The notes beneath the pieces were generated by a model, which saw only the letters and a program-made list of their open reading frames with translations, searched no databases and was not told the DNA's origin. Made by a program: the position numbers and the translations under genes. Shown here one piece after another: positions 1-8,447 of a stretch of 64,000 nt of DNA; position 1 is the first letter of the stretch; the number at the start of each line of letters is the position of its first letter. The DNA comes from Ktedonobacteraceae bacterium (lineage in GTDB: Bacteria > Chloroflexota > Ktedonobacteria > Ktedonobacterales > Ktedonobacteraceae): assembly GCA_035653615.1 (NCBI GenBank), contig DASRBN010000031.1, positions 124,001-188,000 of the forward strand, in the 5' to 3' direction.

Positions 1-2
1 TC

Positions 3-518
3 GTTTTCGCCGGTGATGGCGCTGAGAAAGCCTATTTGATGACTCAGGCCAGCATATGGCACCTGGAAAATGTCTCGTTTCTGGAGCCGCAGTCGCATGA
101 GCGTATGCCATTACTTCTTGCGGCCGCAGATGTGTGCCTGGTGCCTCTACGCAGGATTCCTTTATTTGAGGGAGCGCTGCCGTCCAAGATATACGAAATT
201 ATGGCCTGCGCTCGCCCTATCCTGTTAGGCGTCGATGGAGAGGCCAGGCGGCTTGCGGAGCAGGAAGCTGGAGCAGCAATGTATGTGGAACCCGAAAATC
301 CTGCTGCGCTGGTATCTGCGATTCTTTCCCTGCGCCAGAATCCAGAAATTGCCGGGATATTAGGTCGACGCGGGCGCGCATTTGTCGCGTCACGTTATGA
401 CCGGGCAAAGCTTTGCGAGACGCTGGAAGCACAAATTGAGGCATTGCCTGGCAGGAAGCAAGCAGCTATCGAGGCAGCGGAGCCGGTTTCCGCAGGCACC
501 GGGACTCGGAGAGGTTAG
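3..518 (+). CDS. Glycosyltransferase family 4, C-terminal part (5' end outside window)
   Basis: The reading frame is open from the first bases, so the gene starts upstream of the window. The visible 171 residues are the nucleotide-sugar-binding half of a GT-B fold enzyme: VFAGDGAEK is the usual G-D-G strand, and LPSKIYEIMACARPIL is the donor-binding motif followed by the E-x7-E-type region. The pattern resembles WcaI-like family 4 enzymes, which transfer a sugar from a nucleotide donor onto a lipid-linked polysaccharide at the cytoplasmic membrane. It precedes the initiating sugar transferase by 93 bp in the same direction, consistent with one exopolysaccharide operon. The exact sugar cannot be told from the sequence. 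Confidence 0.85.
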   Translation, partial: VFAGDGAEKAYLMTQASIWHLENVSFLEPQSHERMPLLLAAADVCLVPLRRIPLFEGALPSKIYEIMACARPILLGVDGEARRLAEQEAGAAMYVEPENPAALVSAILSLRQNPEIAGILGRRGRAFVASRYDRAKLCETLEAQIEALPGRKQAAIEAAEPVSAGTGTRRG

Positions 519-611
519 CTGTGCAATGAAGTATTTAACTTTTTAGACACTTTTATACTGAAAACAGGTAACTATCTATCAGGAAGAAGGGGAAAGGGAA
601 GGAGGTAAGAT

Positions 612-1319
612 ATGCTGCCCAATCTTCAAGAACACAACGCTCGCATGAATGAAATCATTGGCAATAAGCTTTCAATTGAATATAACCGTAACCTTCCGTA
701 TGGGGCAAGATCGGTTGTGCCACGCACCTCTTTTATGTATGCTTGCTGGCAGGTCGCGGTAGACTTTGCCTTTGGACTGCTTGGTGTTCTGCTACTCCTC
801 TTGATTTTGCCGGTTATGGCGCTGCTCATTTACCTGGATTCGCCAGGCCCCATTTTTTACGGCCAGGAACGCCTGGGATATATGGGGAAGCCTTTTCGCA
901 TTTACAAGTTCCGTTCAATGCGTCCAGATGCTGAGAGCGATGGCAGGGCAATATGGGCCGCCAGGCATGATACGCGGATCACACGGGTTGGCAGGGTGCT
1001 ACGTGCCACGCACCTGGACGAACTGCCACAGGCATTCAATATTCTACGCCGCGAGATGAGCCTGGTGGGGCCTCGTCCGGAGCGAGAAGAATTCGCGCGC
1101 GAAATGGAGATGCTTGATCCTGCCTATCATGATCGTTTGCTGGTCAAGCCTGGGTTAACGGGCTGGGCGCAGGTCAAATTCGGTTATGGGGAGGGAGATC
1201 ATAGCGAATTATACAAGCTGCAATATGACCTGTACTATATCGCCCATCGTTCGTGCTGGTTCGATGTTGTCATTATTTTGAAAACACTAGTTGAGGTATT
1301 ACGCTTTCATGGAAGATAA
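612..1319 (+). CDS. Initiating sugar-phosphate transferase (undecaprenyl-phosphate glycosylphosphotransferase)
   Basis: This 235-residue bacterial sugar transferase (PF02397 type) would move a sugar-1-phosphate from a nucleotide sugar to undecaprenyl phosphate, the first step of repeat-unit assembly. One hydrophobic segment (about residues 45-75) is followed by the catalytic domain with KFRSMRPDAE, the D-E dyad in HLDELPQAFN, the GPRPEREEF motif and KPGLTGWAQV. It lacks the extra N-terminal membrane helices of WbaP/WcaJ enzymes and so is a minimal PglC-like form. A strong GGAGGT Shine-Dalgarno lies 5-6 bases before the ATG. The 3' end overlaps the next gene, which suggests translational coupling. 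Confidence 0.95.
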   Translation: MLPNLQEHNARMNEIIGNKLSIEYNRNLPYGARSVVPRTSFMYACWQVAVDFAFGLLGVLLLLLILPVMALLIYLDSPGPIFYGQERLGYMGKPFRIYKFRSMRPDAESDGRAIWAARHDTRITRVGRVLRATHLDELPQAFNILRREMSLVGPRPEREEFAREMEMLDPAYHDRLLVKPGLTGWAQVKFGYGEGDHSELYKLQYDLYYIAHRSCWFDVVIILKTLVEVLRFHGR

Positions 1320-2535
1320 GAATCGCCCTACGATCAGGAATAAAGTAGGAACTTCCCTGATGAGTAGACGAAAGCCCCGCGGGGCTTTTTTACCATTTGC
1401 TATGCCGCATATTACTCAGGCGGAAATTGATGAAGTGGTCGATACGCTGCGTAATGGTTGGTTAACGACCGGGCCGAAGACAAAACGCTTTGAGCGCGAG
1501 TTCGCGCGGAAAGTGGACGCTCCTTATGCCATCGCGGTTAATTCTGCTACAGCCGCGCTGCATCTTGCCCTTGATGCGATTGGCCTGCAAGCTGGCGATG
1601 AGGTGATTGTGCCGGTCTATACCTTCACGGCCTGTGCGGAGGTGGTGTGCTACTTTCGCGCGCGTCCCGTGTTCGTAGATGTTGACCCTGTCACCTGTAA
1701 TCTCGATCCTGCCAGGTTGGAGAGCTGCATCACGCCGCGCACGCGGGCAATCATCGTGGTACACCTGGCCGGTTTAGCGGCAGAGATGGATGAAATACTG
1801 GCTATCGCGCATAAAAATCATCTACCGGTCATCGAGGATGCCGCGCACGCTTTTCCTGCCAGCTATCGCGGGCGCAAGATTGGTTCGATAGGGGACTTTA
1901 CCGCATTCAGCTTTTATGCGACGAAGCCCTTATCTACAGGCGAAGGGGGTATGCTTACTACAGCAAATCCTGCCTATGCGGAACATGCTGCCATGATGTC
2001 TCTTCATGGTATTAGCCATGACGCCTGGAAACGCTATAGCGCCGAGGGCTCCTGGTATTATGAAGTGCTGCGTGCTGGCTATAAATATAACATGACCGAT
2101 GTCGCGGCTGCCATTGGGTTGCATCAGCTGGCGCGCAGTGAGTGGTTATGGGAAAGGCGACGGGCGATTGCGCATCGCTACACAGAGGCATTTTCGCGCT
2201 GGCCTGAGCTGGAAACCCCGCCTGAGCCGCAGCATATCCAGCATGCCTGGCATCTCTACCTGTTGCGCCTGAGGCCGGAGCGTCTTTCTATTTCACGCGA
2301 CGAATTCATCCGGGAACTAACGAGGGCAAATATCGGGACAAGCGTTCATTTTATTCCTCTCCACCTGCATCCTTTCTATCGAGAGACGTACCGGCTAAGT
2401 CCCGACGACTTCCCCGTGGCTCTGGAAGCATACCGGCGCACTATCTCGCTACCTATTTATCCCGGTATGACTACCGGTGATATTGAGGATGTCATCGCAG
2501 CGGTGGAACGCGTCATTGAAGCACATGGAAAATAG
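1309..2535 (+). CDS. DegT/DnrJ/EryC1/StrS family aminotransferase
   Basis: A PLP-dependent sugar aminotransferase of 408 residues in this frame. Seen motifs are GWLTTGPKTKRFEREFA, AVNSATAALHLALDAIG (phosphate-binding loop), IEDAAHAF, and FSFYATKPLSTGEGG, whose lysine would carry PLP. Such enzymes aminate a keto-sugar nucleotide, and the dehydratase encoded next could supply that substrate. The start is uncertain: ATG 1309 overlaps the previous gene, ATG 1360 has AGGA nine bases upstream, and ATG 1402 would leave just the conserved core. A terminator-like hairpin lies between the second and third candidates. Together with the dehydratase this suggests an amino-deoxy sugar in the polymer (inference). 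Confidence 0.93.
   Translation: MEDKNRPTIRNKVGTSLMSRRKPRGAFLPFAMPHITQAEIDEVVDTLRNGWLTTGPKTKRFEREFARKVDAPYAIAVNSATAALHLALDAIGLQAGDEVIVPVYTFTACAEVVCYFRARPVFVDVDPVTCNLDPARLESCITPRTRAIIVVHLAGLAAEMDEILAIAHKNHLPVIEDAAHAFPASYRGRKIGSIGDFTAFSFYATKPLSTGEGGMLTTANPAYAEHAAMMSLHGISHDAWKRYSAEGSWYYEVLRAGYKYNMTDVAAAIGLHQLARSEWLWERRRAIAHRYTEAFSRWPELETPPEPQHIQHAWHLYLLRLRPERLSISRDEFIRELTRANIGTSVHFIPLHLHPFYRETYRLSPDDFPVALEAYRRTISLPIYPGMTTGDIEDVIAAVERVIEAHGK
1371..1391 (+). terminator. Intrinsic-terminator-like hairpin inside the 5' end of the aminotransferase gene
   Basis: AAAGCCCCGCGGGGCTTT is a perfect 18-base palindrome followed directly by TTT, giving a GC-rich stem and a U-tract of six. It encodes KPRGAF in the aminotransferase frame if ATG 1309 or 1360 is used. 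It sits 52 bp after the sugar transferase stop codon, where an operon attenuator would be expected. Function is inferred from shape only. Confidence 0.45.
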
Positions 2536-2550
2536 TGAAAGGAGTGAGTG

Positions 2551-3744
2551 GTGGAAGGCATGTATAAGCAGAGAGGGGGAAGGGCTATACGGGGCCTGAT
2601 AAAGACGATCATGCCGGGATTGTACTCGAAAGGAGTTTCTGGTGATAGGCGCTTACTCGATATGGATTTTGCCGATCTGTTGGAACGAGAAGTCATTGCT
2701 CTTCAATCGGGCGAGGCGAAAGCAGTTTTGAGGAAAAAAGTCATTCTGGTAACCGGGGCAGCGGGGTCAATTGGTTCAGAATTGTGCAAGCAATTGCTGG
2801 AGTATGAGCCAGAAATGTTGATTGCGCTTGATACCAATGAGACCGGACTTTTTGATCTCGCAAATAGCGTGCGTTCCTATGCCAATGGAGGGTTGTTATT
2901 TCCATTTATCGGCGATATAAAGGATTTTCTACGGATATCTCGCCTGTTTGCGCAAGCTCGCCCTCAGATCATTTTCCACGCGGCGGCTTATAAGCATGTG
3001 CCCTTGCTCGAACAATTTCCCGACCAGGCTGTGCAAACGAATGCCATTGCTACTTACCAGCTTTGCCAAACGGCACAGAAATATGGAGTGGAGCGCTTCA
3101 CTTATATTTCGAGCGATAAGGCCGCGGCCCCTGTCAGCGTGCTGGGCGCATCAAAGCGTTTGGGAGAGGTCATTGTGCAGTCGTTCGCGCAATCGGCGAG
3201 CTACAATACGCAATTTTGTGCCGTGCGTTTTGGCAATGTGATTGGAAGCCGCGGAAGCGTGGTTCCTATTTTCGCGGGCCAGATCGAGTGCGGTGGGCCA
3301 GTAACTGTCACCGATCCAGAAGCCACTCGCTATTTCATGACCGTCGCCGAAGCCTGTGGCCTGGTAATTATGACCTCTGCTATAGCAGAACAGGGTGGGC
3401 TTTATATGCTGGATATGGGAGAGCCTGTTCGCATACTGGATCTCGCGAAAAAGATGATTCACCTGTGTGGTTTGCGCGAAGGACTGGATATCCCCATCAT
3501 GTATACGGGTTTACGTCCCGGTGAGCGTCTTCACGAGACGTTAGTGGCGGCCAACGAAGAGCCTGTTCCCACGATTCATAGCAAAATCCTGAGAGTAGTT
3601 CATACCCATGAGCTGCCTGCGCTCTCGACGATTACGCAGTGGATGCAGACTCTGGAGAAGAGCCTGCAGAGCGAGAGCCTGGAGCAACTGCGCGAGCAGC
3701 TTTTTGAGATGGTGCAGGTTCATGAGTTGGTGACCACAAAATAA
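2551..3744 (+). CDS. FlaA1/CapD-type polysaccharide biosynthesis NDP-sugar dehydratase/epimerase
   Basis: An extended SDR enzyme of the PF02719 family (UDP-GlcNAc 4,6-dehydratase/C4-epimerase group), 397 residues from GTG 2551. The NAD-binding motif is TGAAGSIGSELCKQLL at about residue 70. The later motifs are FHAAAYKHVPLLE, ISSDKAAAPVSVLGASKR and FGNVIGSRGSVVP, then the C-terminal GLRPGERLHE. It is the short form without the four N-terminal membrane helices of WbpM/CapD and is therefore cytosolic. AAAGGAG stands six bases before GTG 2551; a GTG three bases earlier is too close to it. It probably works with the aminotransferase just upstream to make an amino-deoxy sugar nucleotide. Confidence 0.93.
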   Translation: MEGMYKQRGGRAIRGLIKTIMPGLYSKGVSGDRRLLDMDFADLLEREVIALQSGEAKAVLRKKVILVTGAAGSIGSELCKQLLEYEPEMLIALDTNETGLFDLANSVRSYANGGLLFPFIGDIKDFLRISRLFAQARPQIIFHAAAYKHVPLLEQFPDQAVQTNAIATYQLCQTAQKYGVERFTYISSDKAAAPVSVLGASKRLGEVIVQSFAQSASYNTQFCAVRFGNVIGSRGSVVPIFAGQIECGGPVTVTDPEATRYFMTVAEACGLVIMTSAIAEQGGLYMLDMGEPVRILDLAKKMIHLCGLREGLDIPIMYTGLRPGERLHETLVAANEEPVPTIHSKILRVVHTHELPALSTITQWMQTLEKSLQSESLEQLREQLFEMVQVHELVTTK

Positions 3745-3801
3745 AAAAGCAGTGTCAATTCCTGTAGAAACGGTGGCACCCGGTAATGAGGAGTGAGAGA
3801 A

Positions 3802-5532
3802 ATGACCTTTGCACAATATTGGGCGGTGATAACAAAGCGGTGGAAGTTGATTCTTTCCTGCTTCATAGTGGTAGGGCTGGGGACATTTATCGTCAGTAAG
3901 CTTATGACTCCCCTCTACCAATCATCCGTGCTTGTAGAGGTTGCTATCCAGACGGGTAGCAGCCAGGCCGATTACAATAGCTTGCTGGCGAGCGATCAGC
4001 TTGTTCAAACGGAGGCAGAGTTAGCGACCAGTGATTCCGTACTGCGTGAGGTTGCTACGCATTATCCTGGTTTAACGGAGCAACAACTCGCCGGCGAAGT
4101 AACATCAACAACAAAAATCAATACACAGCTTTTCGAGATCGATGTGCTGGATGCAAGTCCAAAGCGGGCCTCAGACCTGGCAAATGATGTTGCGCAGACC
4201 TTGATCAAGCAGCAGTTGCAGCTGGTGCAGCAAAACAACCACCTTGCACAGCAACAACTGCAGCAGGACCTGAATAATACGCAGCAAGAGATCGGCAATG
4301 TCTCCAATCAGATAGCAGCATTGCAGGCGCAGGGAGAAAACCACACCCGTATCGCTGCCCTGCAAGCCCAGCTCAGCGGGTTGCAACAACACTATAACCA
4401 GTGGGAAACCGCCCTGGCACAACTCGAGTTAACGCAGGCACAGGGTGGAGATTTCTTACGTATCGTTCAGCCCGCCCAACCGGCCACCAGGCCTGCGCAG
4501 CCAAATGTGCTTCTGAATAGCGCGGCAGGTCTGGTGGCCGGTTTATTCCTGGGTATATTGCTGGCGCTACTTTTTGAGAATCTGGACACCCGCGTGCATT
4601 CAACCGAGGAACTGGGCGAATTATTGGACTTGCCCGTACTTGCAACCATCTGGCGGGCTACAAGTAACAACCGGGAAGATGTGATTAATCCGACCGGCCA
4701 CAATGCTAATAACGAGGCCTATCGTATCTTACGCACCAATATTGGTTTCTCAGGGATTGATAAACCGCTGCGTTCTTTGATAATCACCAGTGCGGTTCCC
4801 CGCGACGGTAAAAGCGTTGTTGCTGCCAACCTGGCGATTTTTATGGCAAAGGCCGGCAAGAATACGCTGCTTGTCGATGCAGACCTGCGTCTCCCTACTT
4901 TGCACGAGAAGTTTGATTTTCCAGGGGACAAAATGGGCTTGAGCAATGCTATTCTGGCCTTTAGTGCTGCCACAATCCCTCAATCTCCTCTACAGCAACA
5001 TGCTGTTCCTGGTGGGCTTGCCAGGCAACAGGGTGTTGTTTCCATAGCCTCTCCGGCGCTTGATCCTTTTGTCCACTCTGTAGGTATTCCAAACCTGCGT
5101 TTTATGCCATCTGGTCCGCTTCCGCCCAATCCTTCGGAATTACTTGACTCGAAGGCTATGGACCGTCTCTTTAAGGCAATTGAGAATTACGGAGTTGAAG
5201 TGGTCATCTTTGATACCCCACCGATACTGGGTTTATCCGATGCCAGCATTCTGGCCTCAAAAGTAGATGGAGTACTGATCGTCGCGGATATCAATCGGGC
5301 CAATAAGAAGAATCTCAAGCAGGTGAAGGCTATTTTGATGCAGGCGGGCGCGCGTATTGTCGGCTGTGTTGCCAATAAGCAGCGCCAGGCCCGTCACGAT
5401 AAATCTTACTCCTACTACTATTACTATCATGGTGATGAGCAAAAGCGTAATGGTCGGCAGAGCCAGGCTCCCCAGCTTTCTGAGGCTCCCACTTCACCCG
5501 TGAGTATTTTCGGCGTGGCCCACAAGCGATGA
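3802..5532 (+). CDS. Polysaccharide co-polymerase fused to BY-kinase (Wzz/Wzc-like tyrosine kinase)
   Basis: 576 residues. The N-terminal Wzz domain has a membrane helix at about residues 15-35, a periplasmic/extracytoplasmic Gln-rich coiled-coil region (about 125-215) and a second helix at about 235-260. The cytoplasmic P-loop kinase follows: Walker A in PRDGKSVVAANL (about 332), Walker A' LLVDADLRLPTL (about 355) and Walker B VVIFDTPPILG. The C-terminus carries the tyrosine cluster YSYYYYYHGDE, the usual autophosphorylation tail. These proteins set chain length and control export, cycling with a phosphatase; a PHP-type phosphatase gene lies two genes downstream. ATG 3802 is preceded by GAGGAG at a spacing of 8; a GTG at 3793 is less likely. 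Confidence 0.95.
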   Translation: MTFAQYWAVITKRWKLILSCFIVVGLGTFIVSKLMTPLYQSSVLVEVAIQTGSSQADYNSLLASDQLVQTEAELATSDSVLREVATHYPGLTEQQLAGEVTSTTKINTQLFEIDVLDASPKRASDLANDVAQTLIKQQLQLVQQNNHLAQQQLQQDLNNTQQEIGNVSNQIAALQAQGENHTRIAALQAQLSGLQQHYNQWETALAQLELTQAQGGDFLRIVQPAQPATRPAQPNVLLNSAAGLVAGLFLGILLALLFENLDTRVHSTEELGELLDLPVLATIWRATSNNREDVINPTGHNANNEAYRILRTNIGFSGIDKPLRSLIITSAVPRDGKSVVAANLAIFMAKAGKNTLLVDADLRLPTLHEKFDFPGDKMGLSNAILAFSAATIPQSPLQQHAVPGGLARQQGVVSIASPALDPFVHSVGIPNLRFMPSGPLPPNPSELLDSKAMDRLFKAIENYGVEVVIFDTPPILGLSDASILASKVDGVLIVADINRANKKNLKQVKAILMQAGARIVGCVANKQRQARHDKSYSYYYYYHGDEQKRNGRQSQAPQLSEAPTSPVSIFGVAHKR

Positions 5533-5544
5533 GGAGAGCCAGGA

Positions 5545-7617
5545 ATGAATTTTCACAACCAGATGAGGCGCCCCAGTAGGGACAGCGGTTGGTCCCTGTC
5601 CCGGTCGGAGTACAAGGACAGGGACCAACCGCTGTCCCTACTGGGGCGCCAGTACGTGAGGAAAGGGAGATGGCAAGGTCCCAGAAAGCTGTATCTCCTG
5701 GCTTTAGTGCTTTTGTTGTTGGGCCTGCTGCTATCAGTACTGGGGGTCGCCGGAAATCAGATCTATCATTCGGACTATCAGCAGTATCTCTCTCTGGCGG
5801 AGGCGGGAATGCAACACCTGCGCTCGGCGGAAACTCTTTTAGAATCGCTGCCTCAGAAGCCTTTTGACGCCGGTACTATCAAATCCGCCCGGCAAGAATT
5901 TGCTGCCGCGCATACCTTGTTTGCTCAATTAGAGGGCGACCTGCAATCAATTCCGGGAGTAAGTACACTTATCCCCGTCTACGGGGTGCGCTTGAGTACG
6001 GCCTTACACCTGGCCTCTGCCGCGGCAGCGTTATCTCAAGCCGGGATGATCGGCTGTACAATCCTGGGCGTAGTCACGACAGCCTTTAGCGATCCATTGA
6101 ACACAAAGGCGCATGGGTTGACGATGGCGAATTTGAGCCTGATAGATCGCGATTTTGAGCAGGTGAAAGCCTCTTTTGGCCAGGCGCTTGGCGAGGTGAG
6201 CCAGGTTCATCCCAACGACGTGCAGTTCATGTCACAAATCGCTGCCACATTTGCGACATTCCAGAGGAATGTACCCATGCTTAAGGCCTGGCTGGATGCG
6301 CTTGGGAATCTTCTCCCTGTGCTGCCCGCAATTTTGGGCATCAGCTCTCCGGCAAATTACTTGATCGAGGTGCTTGATTCGACCGAATTGAGGCCGGCGG
6401 GTGGTTTCATTGGCAACTATGGTATTGCCACGCTTTCCGGTGGGCGGCTGGCCTCTACCCACATCACCGACGTAGATTTGCTTGATAAGCCTTACGAAAT
6501 GGCCGGGCATCGTATCGCTTACCCGCTATCATATACCTGGTTTCAGCATTACCTGGTTCCGTCTACCTGGAGTTTTCGCGACTCCAATCTCGACGCCGAT
6601 TTCCCAACGGCTGCCAGGTATGGGGAAGCAACGTACAAACAGGAAGGTGGCAATATTGCTGTACAGGGCGTGATTGCCATTACCCCCGCGCTCATTCAAA
6701 AGGCGCTCGCTATCACCGGCCCGATCTACGTCCCCGAGTACAAAGAGATGGTTAGCGCCCAGAACCTTGTTGCCCTGATCCATTTTCACCAGCTTGGAGG
6801 AAGCGCCGCCGGCGAAGGAAGCGACCTGATTCCCTCGCCCGATGGACATTCATCGCTGCGCAAACGCTTTACAGAGTTATTAGCGGAGCATTTTTTTGCT
6901 CGTGTTCAGCAACTTTCCGCCAAAGCATTGCCGGAGTTCCTGCAGCTGATGGCGAATTCGTTGCGCACCAAAGATATTCAAATGTATTTCAACGCCGCCG
7001 GCGCGGAGCATATCCTGCAACTCCTGGGTGTGGATGGGACGATTCAATCGCCGCCGGGAGATCACCTGTTCATAGTAGATGCCAATATTTCACCCAATAA
7101 AGCGAACAGTTTTATTGTGACGACGGTGAATGACCAGGTGACTATTGATGCCCAGGGGAATGCGCATCACCGTACCAGCATCAGCTATGCCTGGACATTG
7201 CCGGGAAAAAACTATGGCTCTCCTACCTACCGCGACTATACGCGCGTCTATGCCCCATTGGATAGCATCTTAACTGACCAGCATGGCTGGCTGCCACAAG
7301 GAACCAGTAAAGCTTTTGGCAGCGAGGTCTGGGCCGGATTTTTTACCCTGGTCTATGGTCAGACCCGTATGATTACCCTGGTCTGGACCAGCCCTGGCGT
7401 GGCTAAAAAGGACCCGAACGGCTGGAACTATCAAGATTTATTACAACGGCAAGCCGGGACGCAGCGCCTGCTAAAAATGCAGCTAGTACTCCCGTCATGC
7501 AGCATCATCGCCGGCAAATCCGTGGGTTTCGTATCCGAGGACGGCCATATGGCTATACTGAGTGAAGCCTGGAATGAAGATATCAATGTAGGGCTTGATT
7601 ATCAGGCCTGCGGATGA
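5545..7617 (+). CDS. DUF4012 domain-containing membrane protein
   Basis: 690 residues. An N-terminal basic cytoplasmic tail (1-50) is followed by one membrane helix (about 51-72). A large extracytoplasmic part contains the DUF4012 signature around ANYLIEVLDSTELRPAGGF and IGNYGIATLSGGRL. The family is common in polysaccharide loci of Chloroflexota and Actinomycetota; its biochemical role is not established, and attachment or processing of cell-surface polymers is a guess. It lies between the BY-kinase and its probable phosphatase, so it is likely co-transcribed with them. The start is secure (GAGGAG, spacing 8). Oddly, codons 8-36 are made of a perfect 35-bp inverted repeat belonging to a dispersed repeat family. 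Confidence 0.9.
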   Translation: MNFHNQMRRPSRDSGWSLSRSEYKDRDQPLSLLGRQYVRKGRWQGPRKLYLLALVLLLLGLLLSVLGVAGNQIYHSDYQQYLSLAEAGMQHLRSAETLLESLPQKPFDAGTIKSARQEFAAAHTLFAQLEGDLQSIPGVSTLIPVYGVRLSTALHLASAAAALSQAGMIGCTILGVVTTAFSDPLNTKAHGLTMANLSLIDRDFEQVKASFGQALGEVSQVHPNDVQFMSQIAATFATFQRNVPMLKAWLDALGNLLPVLPAILGISSPANYLIEVLDSTELRPAGGFIGNYGIATLSGGRLASTHITDVDLLDKPYEMAGHRIAYPLSYTWFQHYLVPSTWSFRDSNLDADFPTAARYGEATYKQEGGNIAVQGVIAITPALIQKALAITGPIYVPEYKEMVSAQNLVALIHFHQLGGSAAGEGSDLIPSPDGHSSLRKRFTELLAEHFFARVQQLSAKALPEFLQLMANSLRTKDIQMYFNAAGAEHILQLLGVDGTIQSPPGDHLFIVDANISPNKANSFIVTTVNDQVTIDAQGNAHHRTSISYAWTLPGKNYGSPTYRDYTRVYAPLDSILTDQHGWLPQGTSKAFGSEVWAGFFTLVYGQTRMITLVWTSPGVAKKDPNGWNYQDLLQRQAGTQRLLKMQLVLPSCSIIAGKSVGFVSEDGHMAILSEAWNEDINVGLDYQACG
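5567..5650. repeat. Perfect 35-bp inverted repeat, in frame within the DUF4012 gene (GTAGGGACAG family)
   Basis: Arms 5567-5601 and 5616-5650 are exact reverse complements separated by 14 bases. The core AGTAGGGACAG...CTGTCCCTACT matches the shorter palindromes at 22158-22189 and 23499-23526. The arms also hold a nested GGTTGGTCCCTGTCC sequence. The element is translated without a stop or frameshift as part of the cytoplasmic tail of the protein, and in mRNA would form a very stable hairpin about 22 bases after the start codon. Confidence 0.9.
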
Positions 7618-7679
7618 CGAGGTCAGATTTGCGGCGATAAGTAAACTGTAAATTAGAAAGTGGGGTGGGGAAAGGGATC

Positions 7680-8390
7680 ATGATCGATACGCACCTGCAT
7701 ATCTTGCCCGGCGTTGATGATGGGCCGGAGTCGTTGGAGGAAGCACTGGCGCTGGCACGCGTGCTGGTGCAGGAGGGTATCTCCGCCGCAATTGCGACCC
7801 CCCATTATAACGATGAGTTCCCGCGGCGCTCGGCTGCGGAAATTGCAGCCCGTGTCTATGATATGCAATACGCGCTGAATCGTAGCGGTATCCCATTACG
7901 TCTCTTTCCCGGTCACGAAGCGCTTATCAAGCCAGGATTGCTGGAAGATATCCAGGCTGGCCGGCTCGCGACGCTCAATGGCAGTCGCTACCTGCTGCTG
8001 GAATTGTGGAACAATGCATGGCTGCCTGAAACGGAGCGCGTGATTTTTGAGCTGCGAGCTGGCGGTATTGTGCCGGTAATTGCTCATCCCGAGCGCTATC
8101 GCGCTATCCAGCAGGACTCATCTCGTCTAGCTGCGTTACAGCGGCAGGGAGTGTTAGCCCAATTGACGGCCAGCAGTCTGATAGGTATGCAGGGACGAAC
8201 GACGAGGCGCTGCGCCGAAATGCTTCTCAAGAAAGGGTTGATTCATTGTATCGCCAGCGACGCGCATGGGCTGCGGAAGCGAGTGCCCGGCGTTGCGCGG
8301 GGCTTGCAGTGCGCCGAGAAATTGCTTGACAGGTCTTCTATCTATCGCATGATAGAGGGCCAGCCGGCAGCAATTGTGAGTAACAGGTAA
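7680..8390 (+). CDS. CpsB/CapC/YwqE-type protein-tyrosine phosphatase (PHP domain)
   Basis: A 236-residue metal-dependent phosphatase of the PHP superfamily. It begins with the family's typical MIDTHLHILPGVDDG, and the other metal-ligand motifs are IATPHYND, FPGHEA, VIAHPERY and ASDAHG. It should dephosphorylate the tyrosine tail of the BY-kinase encoded upstream; together they form the usual kinase/phosphatase switch of capsule and exopolysaccharide assembly. The start at ATG 7680 is set by the conserved N-terminus; a GTG 15 bases upstream would add residues not seen in the family. The protein has no signal peptide and is cytosolic. Confidence 0.93.
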   Translation: MIDTHLHILPGVDDGPESLEEALALARVLVQEGISAAIATPHYNDEFPRRSAAEIAARVYDMQYALNRSGIPLRLFPGHEALIKPGLLEDIQAGRLATLNGSRYLLLELWNNAWLPETERVIFELRAGGIVPVIAHPERYRAIQQDSSRLAALQRQGVLAQLTASSLIGMQGRTTRRCAEMLLKKGLIHCIASDAHGLRKRVPGVARGLQCAEKLLDRSSIYRMIEGQPAAIVSNR

Positions 8391-8447
8391 TGTGGTTGTA
8401 GCGGTGTAGGGTTGCTTGCTAATATAACAGGCTCGATAGGAAATAGA

